Positions 1 through 6,667 of a stretch of DNA of 7,686 bases are shown piece by piece. The notes beneath the pieces are model-generated. The model worked only from the letters and a program-made list of their open reading frames with translations, searched no databases and had not been told where the DNA came from. The DNA is from JBBPYR01 sp038199755 (GTDB lineage: Bacteria > Chloroflexota > Ktedonobacteria > Ktedonobacterales > Ktedonobacteraceae), in contig JBBPYR010000223.1 of NCBI GenBank assembly GCA_038199755.1, forward strand, positions 1-7,686, given 5' to 3'. Position 1 is the stretch's first letter. Each line of letters starts with the position of its first letter. The translations under genes were made by a program, and so were the position numbers.

Positions 1-143
1 ACCACAATTAAACCAATGGGCAATTCCGGCGTCTGCCAGATAAGCAGGGCGACATGCGCCTGCTGTGTCGTGAAGTTCTGTATGGCAATAATCGTGAGGG
101 CTCCGCCGCCCAGAAACAACAACACCAGTATGAGATACAACAT
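1..143 (-). CDS. LapA-like (DUF1049) small membrane protein, N-terminal part
   Basis: Reading leftwards from an ATG at 143-141, 47 codons are open to the window edge, so the 3' part is missing. The predicted protein begins MLYLILVLLFLGGGALTIIA: a first membrane helix at about residues 2-21. A polar stretch (IQNFTTQQAHVALLIW, 21-36) and the start of a second hydrophobic segment (LPIGLIV, 41-47) follow. This helix, 'QN' turn, short beta-like stretch, helix pattern is typical of the LapA/DUF1049 family. In Escherichia coli LapA takes part in controlling lipopolysaccharide synthesis; in other phyla the role is unknown, so only an inner-membrane location is inferred. An AAGGAG site (154-159) lies 10 bases before this ATG. 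A TTG at 149-147, in frame, is a possible alternative start. The gene diverges from mutS. The family call rests on pattern recognition of a short fragment. Confidence 0.6.
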   Translation of the reverse strand, partial: MLYLILVLLFLGGGALTIIAIQNFTTQQAHVALLIWQTPELPIGLIV

Positions 144-153
144 GGGCAACCAT

Positions 154-159
154 CTCCTT
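154..159 (-). promoter_or_regulatory. Shine-Dalgarno site of the LapA-like gene
   Basis: CTCCTT on the plus strand reads AAGGAG on the minus strand. It is 10 bases before ATG 143-141 and 4 bases before TTG 149-147. An ATG at 153-151 immediately follows the site but opens a different frame whose product has no hydrophobic pattern. The site supports translation leftwards, but does not decide between the ATG and TTG starts. Confidence 0.55.
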
Positions 160-165
160 CTAGAA
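158..165. repeat. Palindrome TTCTAGAA, copy 1
   Basis: Perfect 8-base palindrome just upstream of and touching the ribosome site of the LapA-like gene. With one flanking base it shares CTTCTAGAA with the copy at 337-345. It could be an operator half of a shared regulator or a coincidence; no binding protein is known to me for it. Confidence 0.35.
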
Positions 166-328
166 AGCATATGCGTCTACCACCGTCTACGTCTCAATGC
201 TACCCGTAAACTCACAGATAGCATATCATCTGCTAGCTCATCTTGGTTATAGTACGTACCACCAGCCATAATTGTATTCAGAAACGCAAGGGGATTGCAG
301 ATCAGCGATCTTCCCACCTTCCAACAAA

Positions 329-357
329 TTGACGCGCTTCTAGAATAGGAATATACT
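329..357 (+). promoter_or_regulatory. Sigma-70-type promoter of mutS
   Basis: TTGACG (329-334, five of six bases matching TTGACA) is separated by exactly 17 bases from TATACT (352-357, five of six matching TATAAT). Transcription would start near 364, leaving a leader of about 33 bases before the GTG at 397, which contains the ribosome site. This is the strongest promoter match in the window and suggests mutS is transcribed on its own. Confidence 0.65.
338..345. repeat. Palindrome TTCTAGAA, copy 2, in the mutS promoter spacer
   Basis: Second perfect copy of the 8-base palindrome found at 158-165. It sits between the -35 (329-334) and -10 (352-357) hexamers of the mutS promoter, a position where a bound protein would block RNA polymerase. 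The operator role is inference from position only. Confidence 0.35.
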
Positions 358-384
358 TAGAACACGTTTTGAGGATTCACAAGT

Positions 385-390
385 GAGGGA
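385..390 (+). promoter_or_regulatory. Shine-Dalgarno site fixing the mutS start
   Basis: GAGGGA ends six bases before GTG 397. An in-frame TAG at 391-393 rules out any start further upstream, and the next in-frame ATG (codon 36) would cut into the conserved mismatch-binding motif. The GTG at 397 is therefore the best start. Confidence 0.7.
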
Positions 391-396
391 TAGCAC

Positions 397-3180
397 GTGT
401 TATTTGAAGATTACGCCAGGGAACATCCTGTACACAGCCCTGTGCGTACACAATACTTACAAATCAAGCAGCAGCATCCTGACGCTATTCTCTTCTTTCG
501 GATGGGCGACTTTTATGAGATGTTTGACGACGACGCCGAGATTGTCGCACGCGAACTCGAGATCGCGCTGACACGGCGCGACTTTGGCCGTGGCGAAAAG
601 TCGCCGATGGCAGGGATACCACACCATGCCGCCGATAACTATATCGCACGTCTCGTGAGCAAAGGCTATCGCGTCGCAGTCTGCGAACAAATGAGCGATC
701 CCGCCCTCTCTAAGGGCTTGGTCGAGCGCAGCGTTGTACGCATCGTCACCCCCGGCACCATCGTTGACCCAGCGATGTTGGCCGCGAAACGCAACAACTT
801 CCTCGCGAGCGTCGTCATTGGACGCGATGCCGTTGGTATTGCCTACATCGATATCACCACCGGCGAATTCGCGGTCACACAGTTTGGCACGCCAGAACCA
901 GAACTCGCTATTCAACAAGAGATGGCCCGTGTCGCACCTGCCGAGGTGCTCATTGAAGCGCATTTCAGCCGCTTGGCCAGTCGCAAAAAACGCTGGCTAG
1001 CCGCCGTCATGAACGAAAAGCAGGTCACAAAGCTCGGTGCCAACGGCAACGCCAATGCCGACATACCCGCACTGGATGAAGACGACGACGAGGACGACAA
1101 TGCGCCGCTCACCAAATTGCTCACGGGCGTTGCAGGCCATGTCACTCCCTATGACACGCGCTACTTCTCAGAAGATGATGCGCGACATCGCCTGCTCACC
1201 CAGTTTGAAGTAGCTTCGCTCGAAGGTTTCGGTTGCGCCCATTTGCCGCTAGCAATTCGCGCCGCGGGAGCCGTCTTAGCCTATGTGCAAGAGACACAGA
1301 AGGGGCTACTCCAACAGCTTACCATGCTCGAAACATATTCGACCAATGGCTTTATGACGCTTGACCCCCACACGCGCCGCAACCTTGAATTGTTCGAGAG
1401 CGGGCGTGGTGGGACCACGAAAGGCTCACTCCTCTGGGTACTTGACCGCACCCGCACTCCCATGGGTGGGCGTCTCATACGCCGCTGGATTGGGCAGCCG
1501 CTACTTGACATGGCCCTACTCCAATATCGCCAGGATATCATTGGTGAACTGCTCACTGATACCCTGTTACAGGCACGCTTGGGCGAGTCGCTCAAGAAAG
1601 CTGGTGATATTGAACGGCTGGTGAATCGTGTGCGCCAGCGCATCGCGACCGCACGTGATCTGGTTGCCTTGGCTCAGGGTCTGCGTGCCGCGTCCGCCAT
1701 TCGCGGCAACCTCACCGAACTCATCGTTACCCACCTGCCAACGCTCACTGGACTTCTGCAACGCCTCGCCGATAATGGTGACATCATTGAACTGATCGAA
1801 CATGCGATTGTCGATGAGCCGCCGCTCAGCCTGAACGAAGGTGGCATTATACGCGCAGGCTTCAGCACTGAACTCGATCAAATCAAGCATGCTTCACAGA
1901 ATGGCAAGCAGTGGATGGCAGAACTGGAGCAACGCGAACGCAAACGCACGGGTATCAACAACCTCAAAGTGAGTTACAACAAAGCCACTGGCTACTATAT
2001 TGAGGTATCAAACTCGCAATTGAACCGTGTCCCAAAGGACTATCAACGCAGGCAAACGCTCTCTAACTGTGAACGCTATATCACCTCGGACCTCAAGGAA
2101 TATGAAGCTCTCATCTTGAATGCGCAGGAGCGCATGGGCAAGCTAGAGAACGAGTTTTTCACGCAACTACGCGCTGACATTGCTCAACATGCCTCGGAGC
2201 GTATTCTGGACACCGCCCATGCTCTGGCGGAGATTGATGTTTTCCTGAGCCTGACAGAGATCGCCACCCGCCAAAACTACTGTCGGCCACAACTCAATGA
2301 GAGTGACACCATCCATATTGTCGCGGGTCGTCATCCTGTGGTTGAGCAAGCCCAAACTGACACGCCTTTCATCTCCAATGACACCAACATCTCCAACCAC
2401 GAAGCGCAGATTACGATTATTACCGGCCCCAACATGGCGGGCAAGTCTACCTATCTTCGCCAAGTCGCGCTGATTACCTTGATGGCACAGATTGGTAGCT
2501 ACGTCCCTGCTGAAGCCGCCACCATCGGCATGGTTGATCGTATCTTCACCCGCATTGGCGCACAGGACGACCTCGCCACAGGTCAAAGCACATTTATGGT
2601 AGAGATGGTGGAGACCGCCAACATTTTGCATCACGCCACACCACGCAGCTTACTCATCCTTGATGAAATTGGACGCGGCACCAGCACATACGATGGGCTG
2701 TCTATCGCCCGTGCTATTGTCGAATACTTACATAACAACAAACGATGTGGGGCAAGAACATTATTCGCCACCCACTACCATGAACTTGTCGAGGTTGCAC
2801 ACCTGCTACCACGCATTCGTTGTATGAATGTCGCGGTCACAGAGGAAGGAGGGAGGGTTGTCTTCCTGCGAAAAATTGTGCCGGGGGGAGCTGATAAGAG
2901 TTACGGCGTCCACGTCGCACAACTCGCGGGCATTCCAAGACCCGTTATTCATCGCGCCGAAGAGATTCTAGAGGAGCTGGAACGCAAGGGAGAGGCCAAG
3001 ACGCGCCGCAAAGCCATGCGCGATATGGTCATGCCCACCGCATTCCAGATGACCCTCTTTGCCGCAGAAGCACATCCCTTGCTTGAAGAACTCAAAACCC
3101 TAGCAATTGATGAACTGACACCCATCGAAGCCATCAGCAAATTGTATGAATTGCAACACCGCGCCAGAAAGGACACCTAA
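397..3180 (+). CDS. mutS: DNA mismatch repair protein MutS (MutS1)
   Basis: MutS binds mispaired or looped DNA and, using ATP, recruits MutL to start strand repair. The 927-residue product (GTG start) has the full MutS1 layout. The mismatch-recognition motif is GDFYEMF at 37-43, with the Phe39/Glu41 pair that contacts the mispair. A connector domain spans about 125-265, and the core and clamp about 270-560 (TGYYIEV near 531-537). The ATPase has Walker A TGPNMAGKST (676-685), the STFMVEM segment (731-737), Walker B LLILDEIGRGTS (752-763) and the FATHYHEL H-loop (790-797). QMTLF at 884-888 fits the QxxLF beta-clamp-binding motif. The C-terminus (about 893-920) resembles the tetramerisation segment. 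It is longer than the E. coli protein (853 residues), partly from a low-complexity acidic linker with eight acidic residues in a row at 227-234. No mutL is in view. It has its own promoter and a 100-base gap to tkt. Confidence 0.97.
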   Translation: MLFEDYAREHPVHSPVRTQYLQIKQQHPDAILFFRMGDFYEMFDDDAEIVARELEIALTRRDFGRGEKSPMAGIPHHAADNYIARLVSKGYRVAVCEQMSDPALSKGLVERSVVRIVTPGTIVDPAMLAAKRNNFLASVVIGRDAVGIAYIDITTGEFAVTQFGTPEPELAIQQEMARVAPAEVLIEAHFSRLASRKKRWLAAVMNEKQVTKLGANGNANADIPALDEDDDEDDNAPLTKLLTGVAGHVTPYDTRYFSEDDARHRLLTQFEVASLEGFGCAHLPLAIRAAGAVLAYVQETQKGLLQQLTMLETYSTNGFMTLDPHTRRNLELFESGRGGTTKGSLLWVLDRTRTPMGGRLIRRWIGQPLLDMALLQYRQDIIGELLTDTLLQARLGESLKKAGDIERLVNRVRQRIATARDLVALAQGLRAASAIRGNLTELIVTHLPTLTGLLQRLADNGDIIELIEHAIVDEPPLSLNEGGIIRAGFSTELDQIKHASQNGKQWMAELEQRERKRTGINNLKVSYNKATGYYIEVSNSQLNRVPKDYQRRQTLSNCERYITSDLKEYEALILNAQERMGKLENEFFTQLRADIAQHASERILDTAHALAEIDVFLSLTEIATRQNYCRPQLNESDTIHIVAGRHPVVEQAQTDTPFISNDTNISNHEAQITIITGPNMAGKSTYLRQVALITLMAQIGSYVPAEAATIGMVDRIFTRIGAQDDLATGQSTFMVEMVETANILHHATPRSLLILDEIGRGTSTYDGLSIARAIVEYLHNNKRCGARTLFATHYHELVEVAHLLPRIRCMNVAVTEEGGRVVFLRKIVPGGADKSYGVHVAQLAGIPRPVIHRAEEILEELERKGEAKTRRKAMRDMVMPTAFQMTLFAAEAHPLLEELKTLAIDELTPIEAISKLYELQHRARKDT

Positions 3181-3212
3181 CCACGCCTTAAATTGCGCTC
3201 ATACCGCTTCAG

Positions 3213-3241
3213 GTGATATCATAAGGGTGTTAGTGTACAAT
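3213..3241 (+). promoter_or_regulatory. Candidate promoter of tkt-tal
   Basis: GTGATA (3213-3218, four of six matching TTGACA) and TACAAT (3236-3241, five of six matching TATAAT) are 17 bases apart. Transcription would start near 3248-3250, about 32 bases before the tkt start. The palindrome TGATATCA (3214-3221) overlaps the -35. A second TACAAT at 3243-3248 has no matching -35. Confidence 0.45.
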
Positions 3242-3247
3242 GTACAA
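3234..3247 (+). repeat. Tandem TGTACAA repeat at the tkt promoter
   Basis: Two immediately adjacent 7-base copies (3234-3240 and 3241-3247). Each contains the palindrome TGTACA, and together they create two TACAAT -10-like hexamers. It lies over the predicted -10, followed by an alternating AG tract at 3253-3263. It may be an operator or a duplication that produced a spare -10. Confidence 0.45.
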
Positions 3248-3270
3248 TAAATAGAGAGAGAGATCGTTTT

Positions 3271-3275
3271 GGAGG
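3271..3275 (+). promoter_or_regulatory. Shine-Dalgarno site fixing the tkt start
   Basis: GGAGG followed by five T residues and then GTG 3281. The longest open frame begins at TTG 3269, but that codon overlaps this site and has no ribosome site of its own, so GTG 3281 is preferred. Confidence 0.75.
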
Positions 3276-3280
3276 TTTTT

Positions 3281-5302
3281 GTGACAACACAACAGCAGGC
3301 CCCAGCCCACCAGAATACACTAGAACAGCTTTGCATCAACACGATTCGCACACTTGCGATGGATGGCGTGCAAAAAGCCAACTCCGGCCACCCAGGAACG
3401 GCAATGGCACTAGCCCCGCTCACTTATTTGCTCTGGACGCGCATCATGCGCTACAATCCCAAAAATCCTGCCTGGCTCAATCGCGACCGCTTCATACTTT
3501 CGGCAGGTCACGCGTCGATGCTCCAGTACACTATGCTGCACCTGACAGGCTATGACCTGCCGCTTGAGCAACTGCAAAGCTTCCGTCAATGGGGCAGCCA
3601 CACCCCCGGCCACCCAGAGCATGGTGAGACGCCTGGCATCGAAACAACTACAGGGCCACTCGGTCAGGGTTTCGGCAACGGCGTTGGCATGGCGATCGCG
3701 CAACGCTTCCAGGCCAGCCGCTATAACCAACCAGACCAAACAGTGCTCGACCACTACATCTACGCCATTGCCAGCGATGGTGATTTGATGGAAGGGATAA
3801 CAGCCGAGGCAGCCTCCATCGCGGGCTTCTTGAAACTCGGCAAGCTGATCTATTTCTACGACGACAACCATATCACGATTGAGGGCGACACCGAACTCGC
3901 CTTTAATGAGGATGTGGGTCATCGCTTCGAGGGCTATCACTGGCACGTCCAGCATGTTGCAGACGCCAACGACCTCGCCGCGCTGGAACAGGCGATTCAG
4001 GCAGCACAGGCCGAGACCGAGCGTCCATCATTAATTATTGTGCGTTCCCATATTGGCTTTGGCAGCCCCAACAAGCAGGACTCGTCAAAAGCCCATGGTG
4101 AACCGTTGGGCGTCGAGGAAATTCTCCTCACCAAACGCAATCTCGGTTGGCCTTCTGAGGAGCCTTTTTTTGAGCCAGAAGAAGCTGTGGCTTATTTCCG
4201 TCAAGCCATCGAGCGTGGTGCCGCCTGGGAACAAGCCTGGAACGAGCAATACAGTGCCTATAAAGCGGCTCACCCCGACCTCGCGGCACAGTGGGAAAGC
4301 GAACTGCGCGGCGAGCTGCCCGTAGGCTGGGATAGTGCCATTCCTACCTTCAAAGCAGGAGAGAGCCTAGCTTCTCGCTCTGCCTCTAGCAAAGTGATTA
4401 ACGCCTTCGCACCCAAACTGCCCAACTTTATTGGCGGCTCAGCCGACCTCGCACCCTCCACCAACACCAACATGAATGGACTGGGTGACTTTGGCCCAAC
4501 CAGTTCTGGGCGCAATATGCACTTTGGTATTCGTGAGCACGCGATGGGCAGCATTCTCAACGGCATGTCCCTGTATGGTGGCCTTATTCCTTTCGGTGCG
4601 ACCTTCCTCATCTTCTCGGATTACATGCGCCCACCGATTCGCCTCGCCTCTATTATGGGCTTAAAGACCATCTATGTCTTTACGCATGATAGTATCGGCG
4701 TTGGTGAAGATGGCCCCACCCACCAGCCTATCGAACAGGTCGCGGCCTTGCGCTCCATTCCTGGTGTCATCGTCATTCGTCCAGGGGACGCAAACGAGAC
4801 AGCCGAAGCTTGGCGTGTCGCCATCCAGCACCCACGCCCTGTTGCTATCGCTTTAACACGTCAACCTTTACCCACGCAAGATCGTGACATAATGGCAAGT
4901 GCAAGTAACCTTGCCAAAGGTGCGTACGTGCTCTCTGATAGTGAGGGAACGCCGCAACTTATTCTGATCGCCACTGGCTCTGAACTCTCGCTCGCCGTCG
5001 ATGCAGCCCAAAAGTTGCGTCAAGAAGGCGTGTCCGTTCGTGTAGTAAGTATGCCTAGTTGGGAATTGTTCGAAGAGCAAAGCGCGGACTACAAGGAAGC
5101 TGTACTGCCGAGAGTGGTCAAAGCTCGTATCGCTATTGAGGCGGCATCACCAATGGGCTGGGCACGCTACACAGGTCTTGATGGTGATACCGTCACAATT
5201 GACCACTTTGGCGCATCGGCACCCGCCAAAACGCTGTTTCAGAAGTTCGGCTTTACTGTCGAGAACGTTGTTGAGAAAGCTCAGCAACTACTGAACGCAT
5301 AG
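3281..5302 (+). CDS. tkt: Transketolase
   Basis: Cytosolic thiamine diphosphate enzyme moving two-carbon ketol units between sugar phosphates, for example xylulose 5-phosphate plus ribose 5-phosphate to sedoheptulose 7-phosphate plus glyceraldehyde 3-phosphate. The GTG start gives 673 residues, the usual length. In that numbering the N-terminal cofactor domain shows ANSGHPG (33-39) and HTPGHPEHGETPGIETTTGP (107-126). The diphosphate and metal motif starts at SDGDLMEG (165-172), with Asn196 in the DDNH segment. The pyrimidine domain shows GGSADLAPS (385-393), REHAMG (418-423) with the catalytic Glu419 that activates the cofactor, and the family signature GEDGPTHQP (475-483). The C-terminal domain runs from about residue 540, with the ATGSE segment at 564-568. 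All key residues are present. tal follows after 19 bases, so the two are almost surely co-transcribed. The alternative start TTG 3269 would add four residues and is unlikely. Confidence 0.97.
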   Translation: MTTQQQAPAHQNTLEQLCINTIRTLAMDGVQKANSGHPGTAMALAPLTYLLWTRIMRYNPKNPAWLNRDRFILSAGHASMLQYTMLHLTGYDLPLEQLQSFRQWGSHTPGHPEHGETPGIETTTGPLGQGFGNGVGMAIAQRFQASRYNQPDQTVLDHYIYAIASDGDLMEGITAEAASIAGFLKLGKLIYFYDDNHITIEGDTELAFNEDVGHRFEGYHWHVQHVADANDLAALEQAIQAAQAETERPSLIIVRSHIGFGSPNKQDSSKAHGEPLGVEEILLTKRNLGWPSEEPFFEPEEAVAYFRQAIERGAAWEQAWNEQYSAYKAAHPDLAAQWESELRGELPVGWDSAIPTFKAGESLASRSASSKVINAFAPKLPNFIGGSADLAPSTNTNMNGLGDFGPTSSGRNMHFGIREHAMGSILNGMSLYGGLIPFGATFLIFSDYMRPPIRLASIMGLKTIYVFTHDSIGVGEDGPTHQPIEQVAALRSIPGVIVIRPGDANETAEAWRVAIQHPRPVAIALTRQPLPTQDRDIMASASNLAKGAYVLSDSEGTPQLILIATGSELSLAVDAAQKLRQEGVSVRVVSMPSWELFEEQSADYKEAVLPRVVKARIAIEAASPMGWARYTGLDGDTVTIDHFGASAPAKTLFQKFGFTVENVVEKAQQLLNA

Positions 5303-5321
5303 CTATAGTAAGGAGTATCAC

Positions 5322-6467
5322 ATGGCAAACCCATTATTGCAACTAAAAGAATACGGACAGAGCGTCTGGTATGACAACATTGACCGCGCACAACTCGTCT
5401 CCGGTCAATTCAAAAGCATGCTAGAAGCAGACGGCATTCAAGGCGTTACCTCGAATCCCACCATCTTTGGAAAATCGATCAGCAGCGGACATGCGTATGA
5501 TGAGCAGATCAGCCAGTTGTTGAGCGAGGGCAAAAATACCAGTGATATCTATGAGGCGGTCGTGATTCAGGATATTCGCACCGTCGCTGACCTGCTGCGC
5601 CCCGTCTATGAACGCACCGAAGGATTGGATGGCTACGTCAGTCTTGAGGTCTCACCTGACCTTGCTCATGATACTGAGGCCACGATCTCTGAGGCCCGCC
5701 GCTTTTGGGCGATGGTGAGCCGTCCGAACTTAATGATCAAAATTCCTGCCACACCCGAAGGCATTCCGGCAGTTGAAGCGGCCATACGTGATGGCATTAG
5801 CGTCAATATCACGCTCATCTTCTCGCTTGAAAGCTATCGGGCTGTCACCGAGGCTTACCTGAGCGGATTAGAAGCACGCAACGGTGCAGGCCAGGATATC
5901 AGTCGCATTTCATCCGTAGCCAGCTTCTTCGTCAGTCGCGTGGATACACTGGTCGATAAGCTACTCGACGATAAGATCAAAGCCACCAGCGATGCCGCTG
6001 AGCAACAGCAATACAAAGCCCTGGAAGGCAAAGCTGCCATCGCCAACGCACGTGTCGTTTATCAGGAATTCAAGCGCATCTTCAGCTCACCACGTTTTGA
6101 GTCACTCAAACATGTGGGGGCAAATGTCCAGCGTCCACTTTGGGCCAGCACCAGCACCAAGAATCCTGCCTATCGTGACGTGCTCTATGCAGAAGAATTG
6201 ATCGGTTCCAACACGGTTGATACGATGCCGTTGGAGACCATCAATAACTTCCGCGATCACGGCAAGGTCAGCACGACTGTCGAGAACGATATTGCAGGAG
6301 CGCAGGCAGCCCTGGACAGCCTGGAAAAGATTGGCATTCATTACGCCCAGGTGACACAACAATTACAGGATGAAGGCGTCACAAAGTTCGCCGACGCCTT
6401 CCACCAGTTGTTTGACGACATTCGTAGCAAGCAGCAAAAGATTGAGCAAGGGCAGACAGCTCATTAA
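5322..6467 (+). CDS. tal: Transaldolase, long (about 380-residue) type
   Basis: Transfers a dihydroxyacetone unit from sedoheptulose 7-phosphate to glyceraldehyde 3-phosphate, giving erythrose 4-phosphate and fructose 6-phosphate, through a Schiff base with lysine. The 381-residue product forms one alpha/beta barrel. It has SVWYDNIDR (14-22), GVTSNPTIFGKSI (41-53) with the conserved TSNPTIF strand, LMIKIPATPEG (137-147) with Schiff-base Lys140, NITLIFS (162-168), SFFVSRVDT (201-209) and RPLWASTSTKNPAY (271-284). Length and motifs place it with the long transaldolases of Actinomycetota, Cyanobacteria and Chloroflexota rather than the E. coli TalB form or the short 220-residue form. AAGGAG (5310-5315) lies six bases before ATG 5322. 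It is the second gene of a tkt-tal unit; the product of tkt is its substrate. A large inverted repeat begins nine bases after its stop. Confidence 0.95.
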   Translation: MANPLLQLKEYGQSVWYDNIDRAQLVSGQFKSMLEADGIQGVTSNPTIFGKSISSGHAYDEQISQLLSEGKNTSDIYEAVVIQDIRTVADLLRPVYERTEGLDGYVSLEVSPDLAHDTEATISEARRFWAMVSRPNLMIKIPATPEGIPAVEAAIRDGISVNITLIFSLESYRAVTEAYLSGLEARNGAGQDISRISSVASFFVSRVDTLVDKLLDDKIKATSDAAEQQQYKALEGKAAIANARVVYQEFKRIFSSPRFESLKHVGANVQRPLWASTSTKNPAYRDVLYAEELIGSNTVDTMPLETINNFRDHGKVSTTVENDIAGAQAALDSLEKIGIHYAQVTQQLQDEGVTKFADAFHQLFDDIRSKQQKIEQGQTAH

Positions 6468-6475
6468 TAGTAAAC

Positions 6476-6536
6476 ATGATGATGAAGCAGTAAAGCGTGT
6501 AGCTTGACACTGCGCGCTTCACCGCTTCATCATCAT
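6476..6536. repeat. Large imperfect inverted repeat (hairpin) after tal
   Basis: Arms 6476-6501 and 6511-6536 face each other around a 9-base centre. Of 26 opposed positions, 22 are Watson-Crick pairs, two are G-T wobbles and two are A-C mismatches. The outer 13 pairs are perfect (ATGATGATGAAGC against GCTTCATCATCAT). In RNA this would be a long stable hairpin. No run of T follows on either strand, so it is not a standard intrinsic terminator. It may act as a U-less terminator, a 3'-end stabiliser of tkt-tal mRNA, or be a remnant of a small repeated element. Confidence 0.75.
6504..6533 (+). promoter_or_regulatory. Weak candidate promoter of zwf inside the hairpin
   Basis: A perfect TTGACA (6504-6509) is followed after 18 bases by CATCAT (6528-6533, four of six matching TATAAT). 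Transcription would start near 6540, giving a leader of roughly 125-130 bases before zwf. The -10 is poor and the -35 may be chance. Confidence 0.25.
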
Positions 6537-6600
6537 CCACGCACATGGGTGTTGCTCACATCAGAAAAGAGTGGGCGGCGCGCAGAACAAAATATGTGTA

Positions 6601-6630
6601 TGGGGACACCCTCTTGTTGATCGTGCCCCA
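6601..6630 (+). other. Possible hairpin in the zwf leader
   Basis: TGGGG (6601-6605) can pair with CCCCA (6626-6630). Beyond a bulged A6606, CAC (6607-6609) can pair with GTG (6623-6625), leaving a 13-base loop. The right arm can instead pair with GAGTGGG at 6569-6575 using CCCACTC at 6627-6633. The pairing is directly visible; any regulatory role is speculation. Confidence 0.3.
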
Positions 6631-6667
6631 CTCGTAACATCCATTCAGTGATAGAGGAGATTTCGTA

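Larger units (their letters stand above)
144..396. other. Divergent intergenic region between the LapA-like gene and mutS
   Basis: The 253 bases hold no convincing gene. Visible elements are the minus-strand ribosome site (154-159), an 8-base palindrome GCATATGC (167-174), and the 7-base direct repeat CGTCTAC at 174-180 and 184-190 (10-base period). The mutS promoter lies at 329-357, and TTCTAGAA is present at 158-165 and again at 338-345. No good minus-strand promoter was found. The best minus-strand -10 candidate, TATAAC (plus-strand 246-251), lacks a matching -35. Confidence 0.6.
6468..6667. other. tal-zwf intergenic region
   Basis: The 200 bases hold no credible gene. The first third is dominated by the inverted repeat at 6476-6536, with a perfect TTGACA in its centre. 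The rest is a possible zwf leader with a GC-rich segment able to pair in two exclusive ways (6569-6633) and the zwf ribosome site GAGGAG at 6654-6659. I recognise no known riboswitch class here. Confidence 0.6.

Noticed and set aside
16..252. 78-codon open frame on the plus strand
   Set aside because: Overlaps the LapA-like gene on the other strand, has no good ribosome site, and the protein resembles nothing I recognise.
383..571. 62-codon open frame starting at GTG 383
   Set aside because: Its start codon abuts the mutS ribosome site, and it overlaps the conserved mutS N-terminus in another frame.
457..963. 168-codon open frame on the minus strand
   Set aside because: Lies wholly inside mutS, antisense to conserved MutS motifs; no recognisable protein pattern or ribosome site. 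It is a by-product of codon bias.
2167..2634. 155-codon open frame on the minus strand
   Set aside because: Antisense to the MutS ATPase region; the sense protein is fully conserved there.
3181..3232. Intrinsic terminator after mutS
   Set aside because: Only a 3-base stem (ACC/GGT near 3203-3214) and a short palindrome are visible, with no T run.
3269..3280. TTG 3269 as the start of tkt
   Set aside because: The codon overlaps the GGAGG that serves GTG 3281 and has no ribosome site of its own.
3410..3955. 181-codon open frame on the minus strand
   Set aside because: Antisense to the thiamine diphosphate-binding part of tkt, with no recognisable domain.
6540..6667. Known riboswitch ahead of zwf
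   Set aside because: No consensus core of any class I know could be recognised; only short alternative stems are present.
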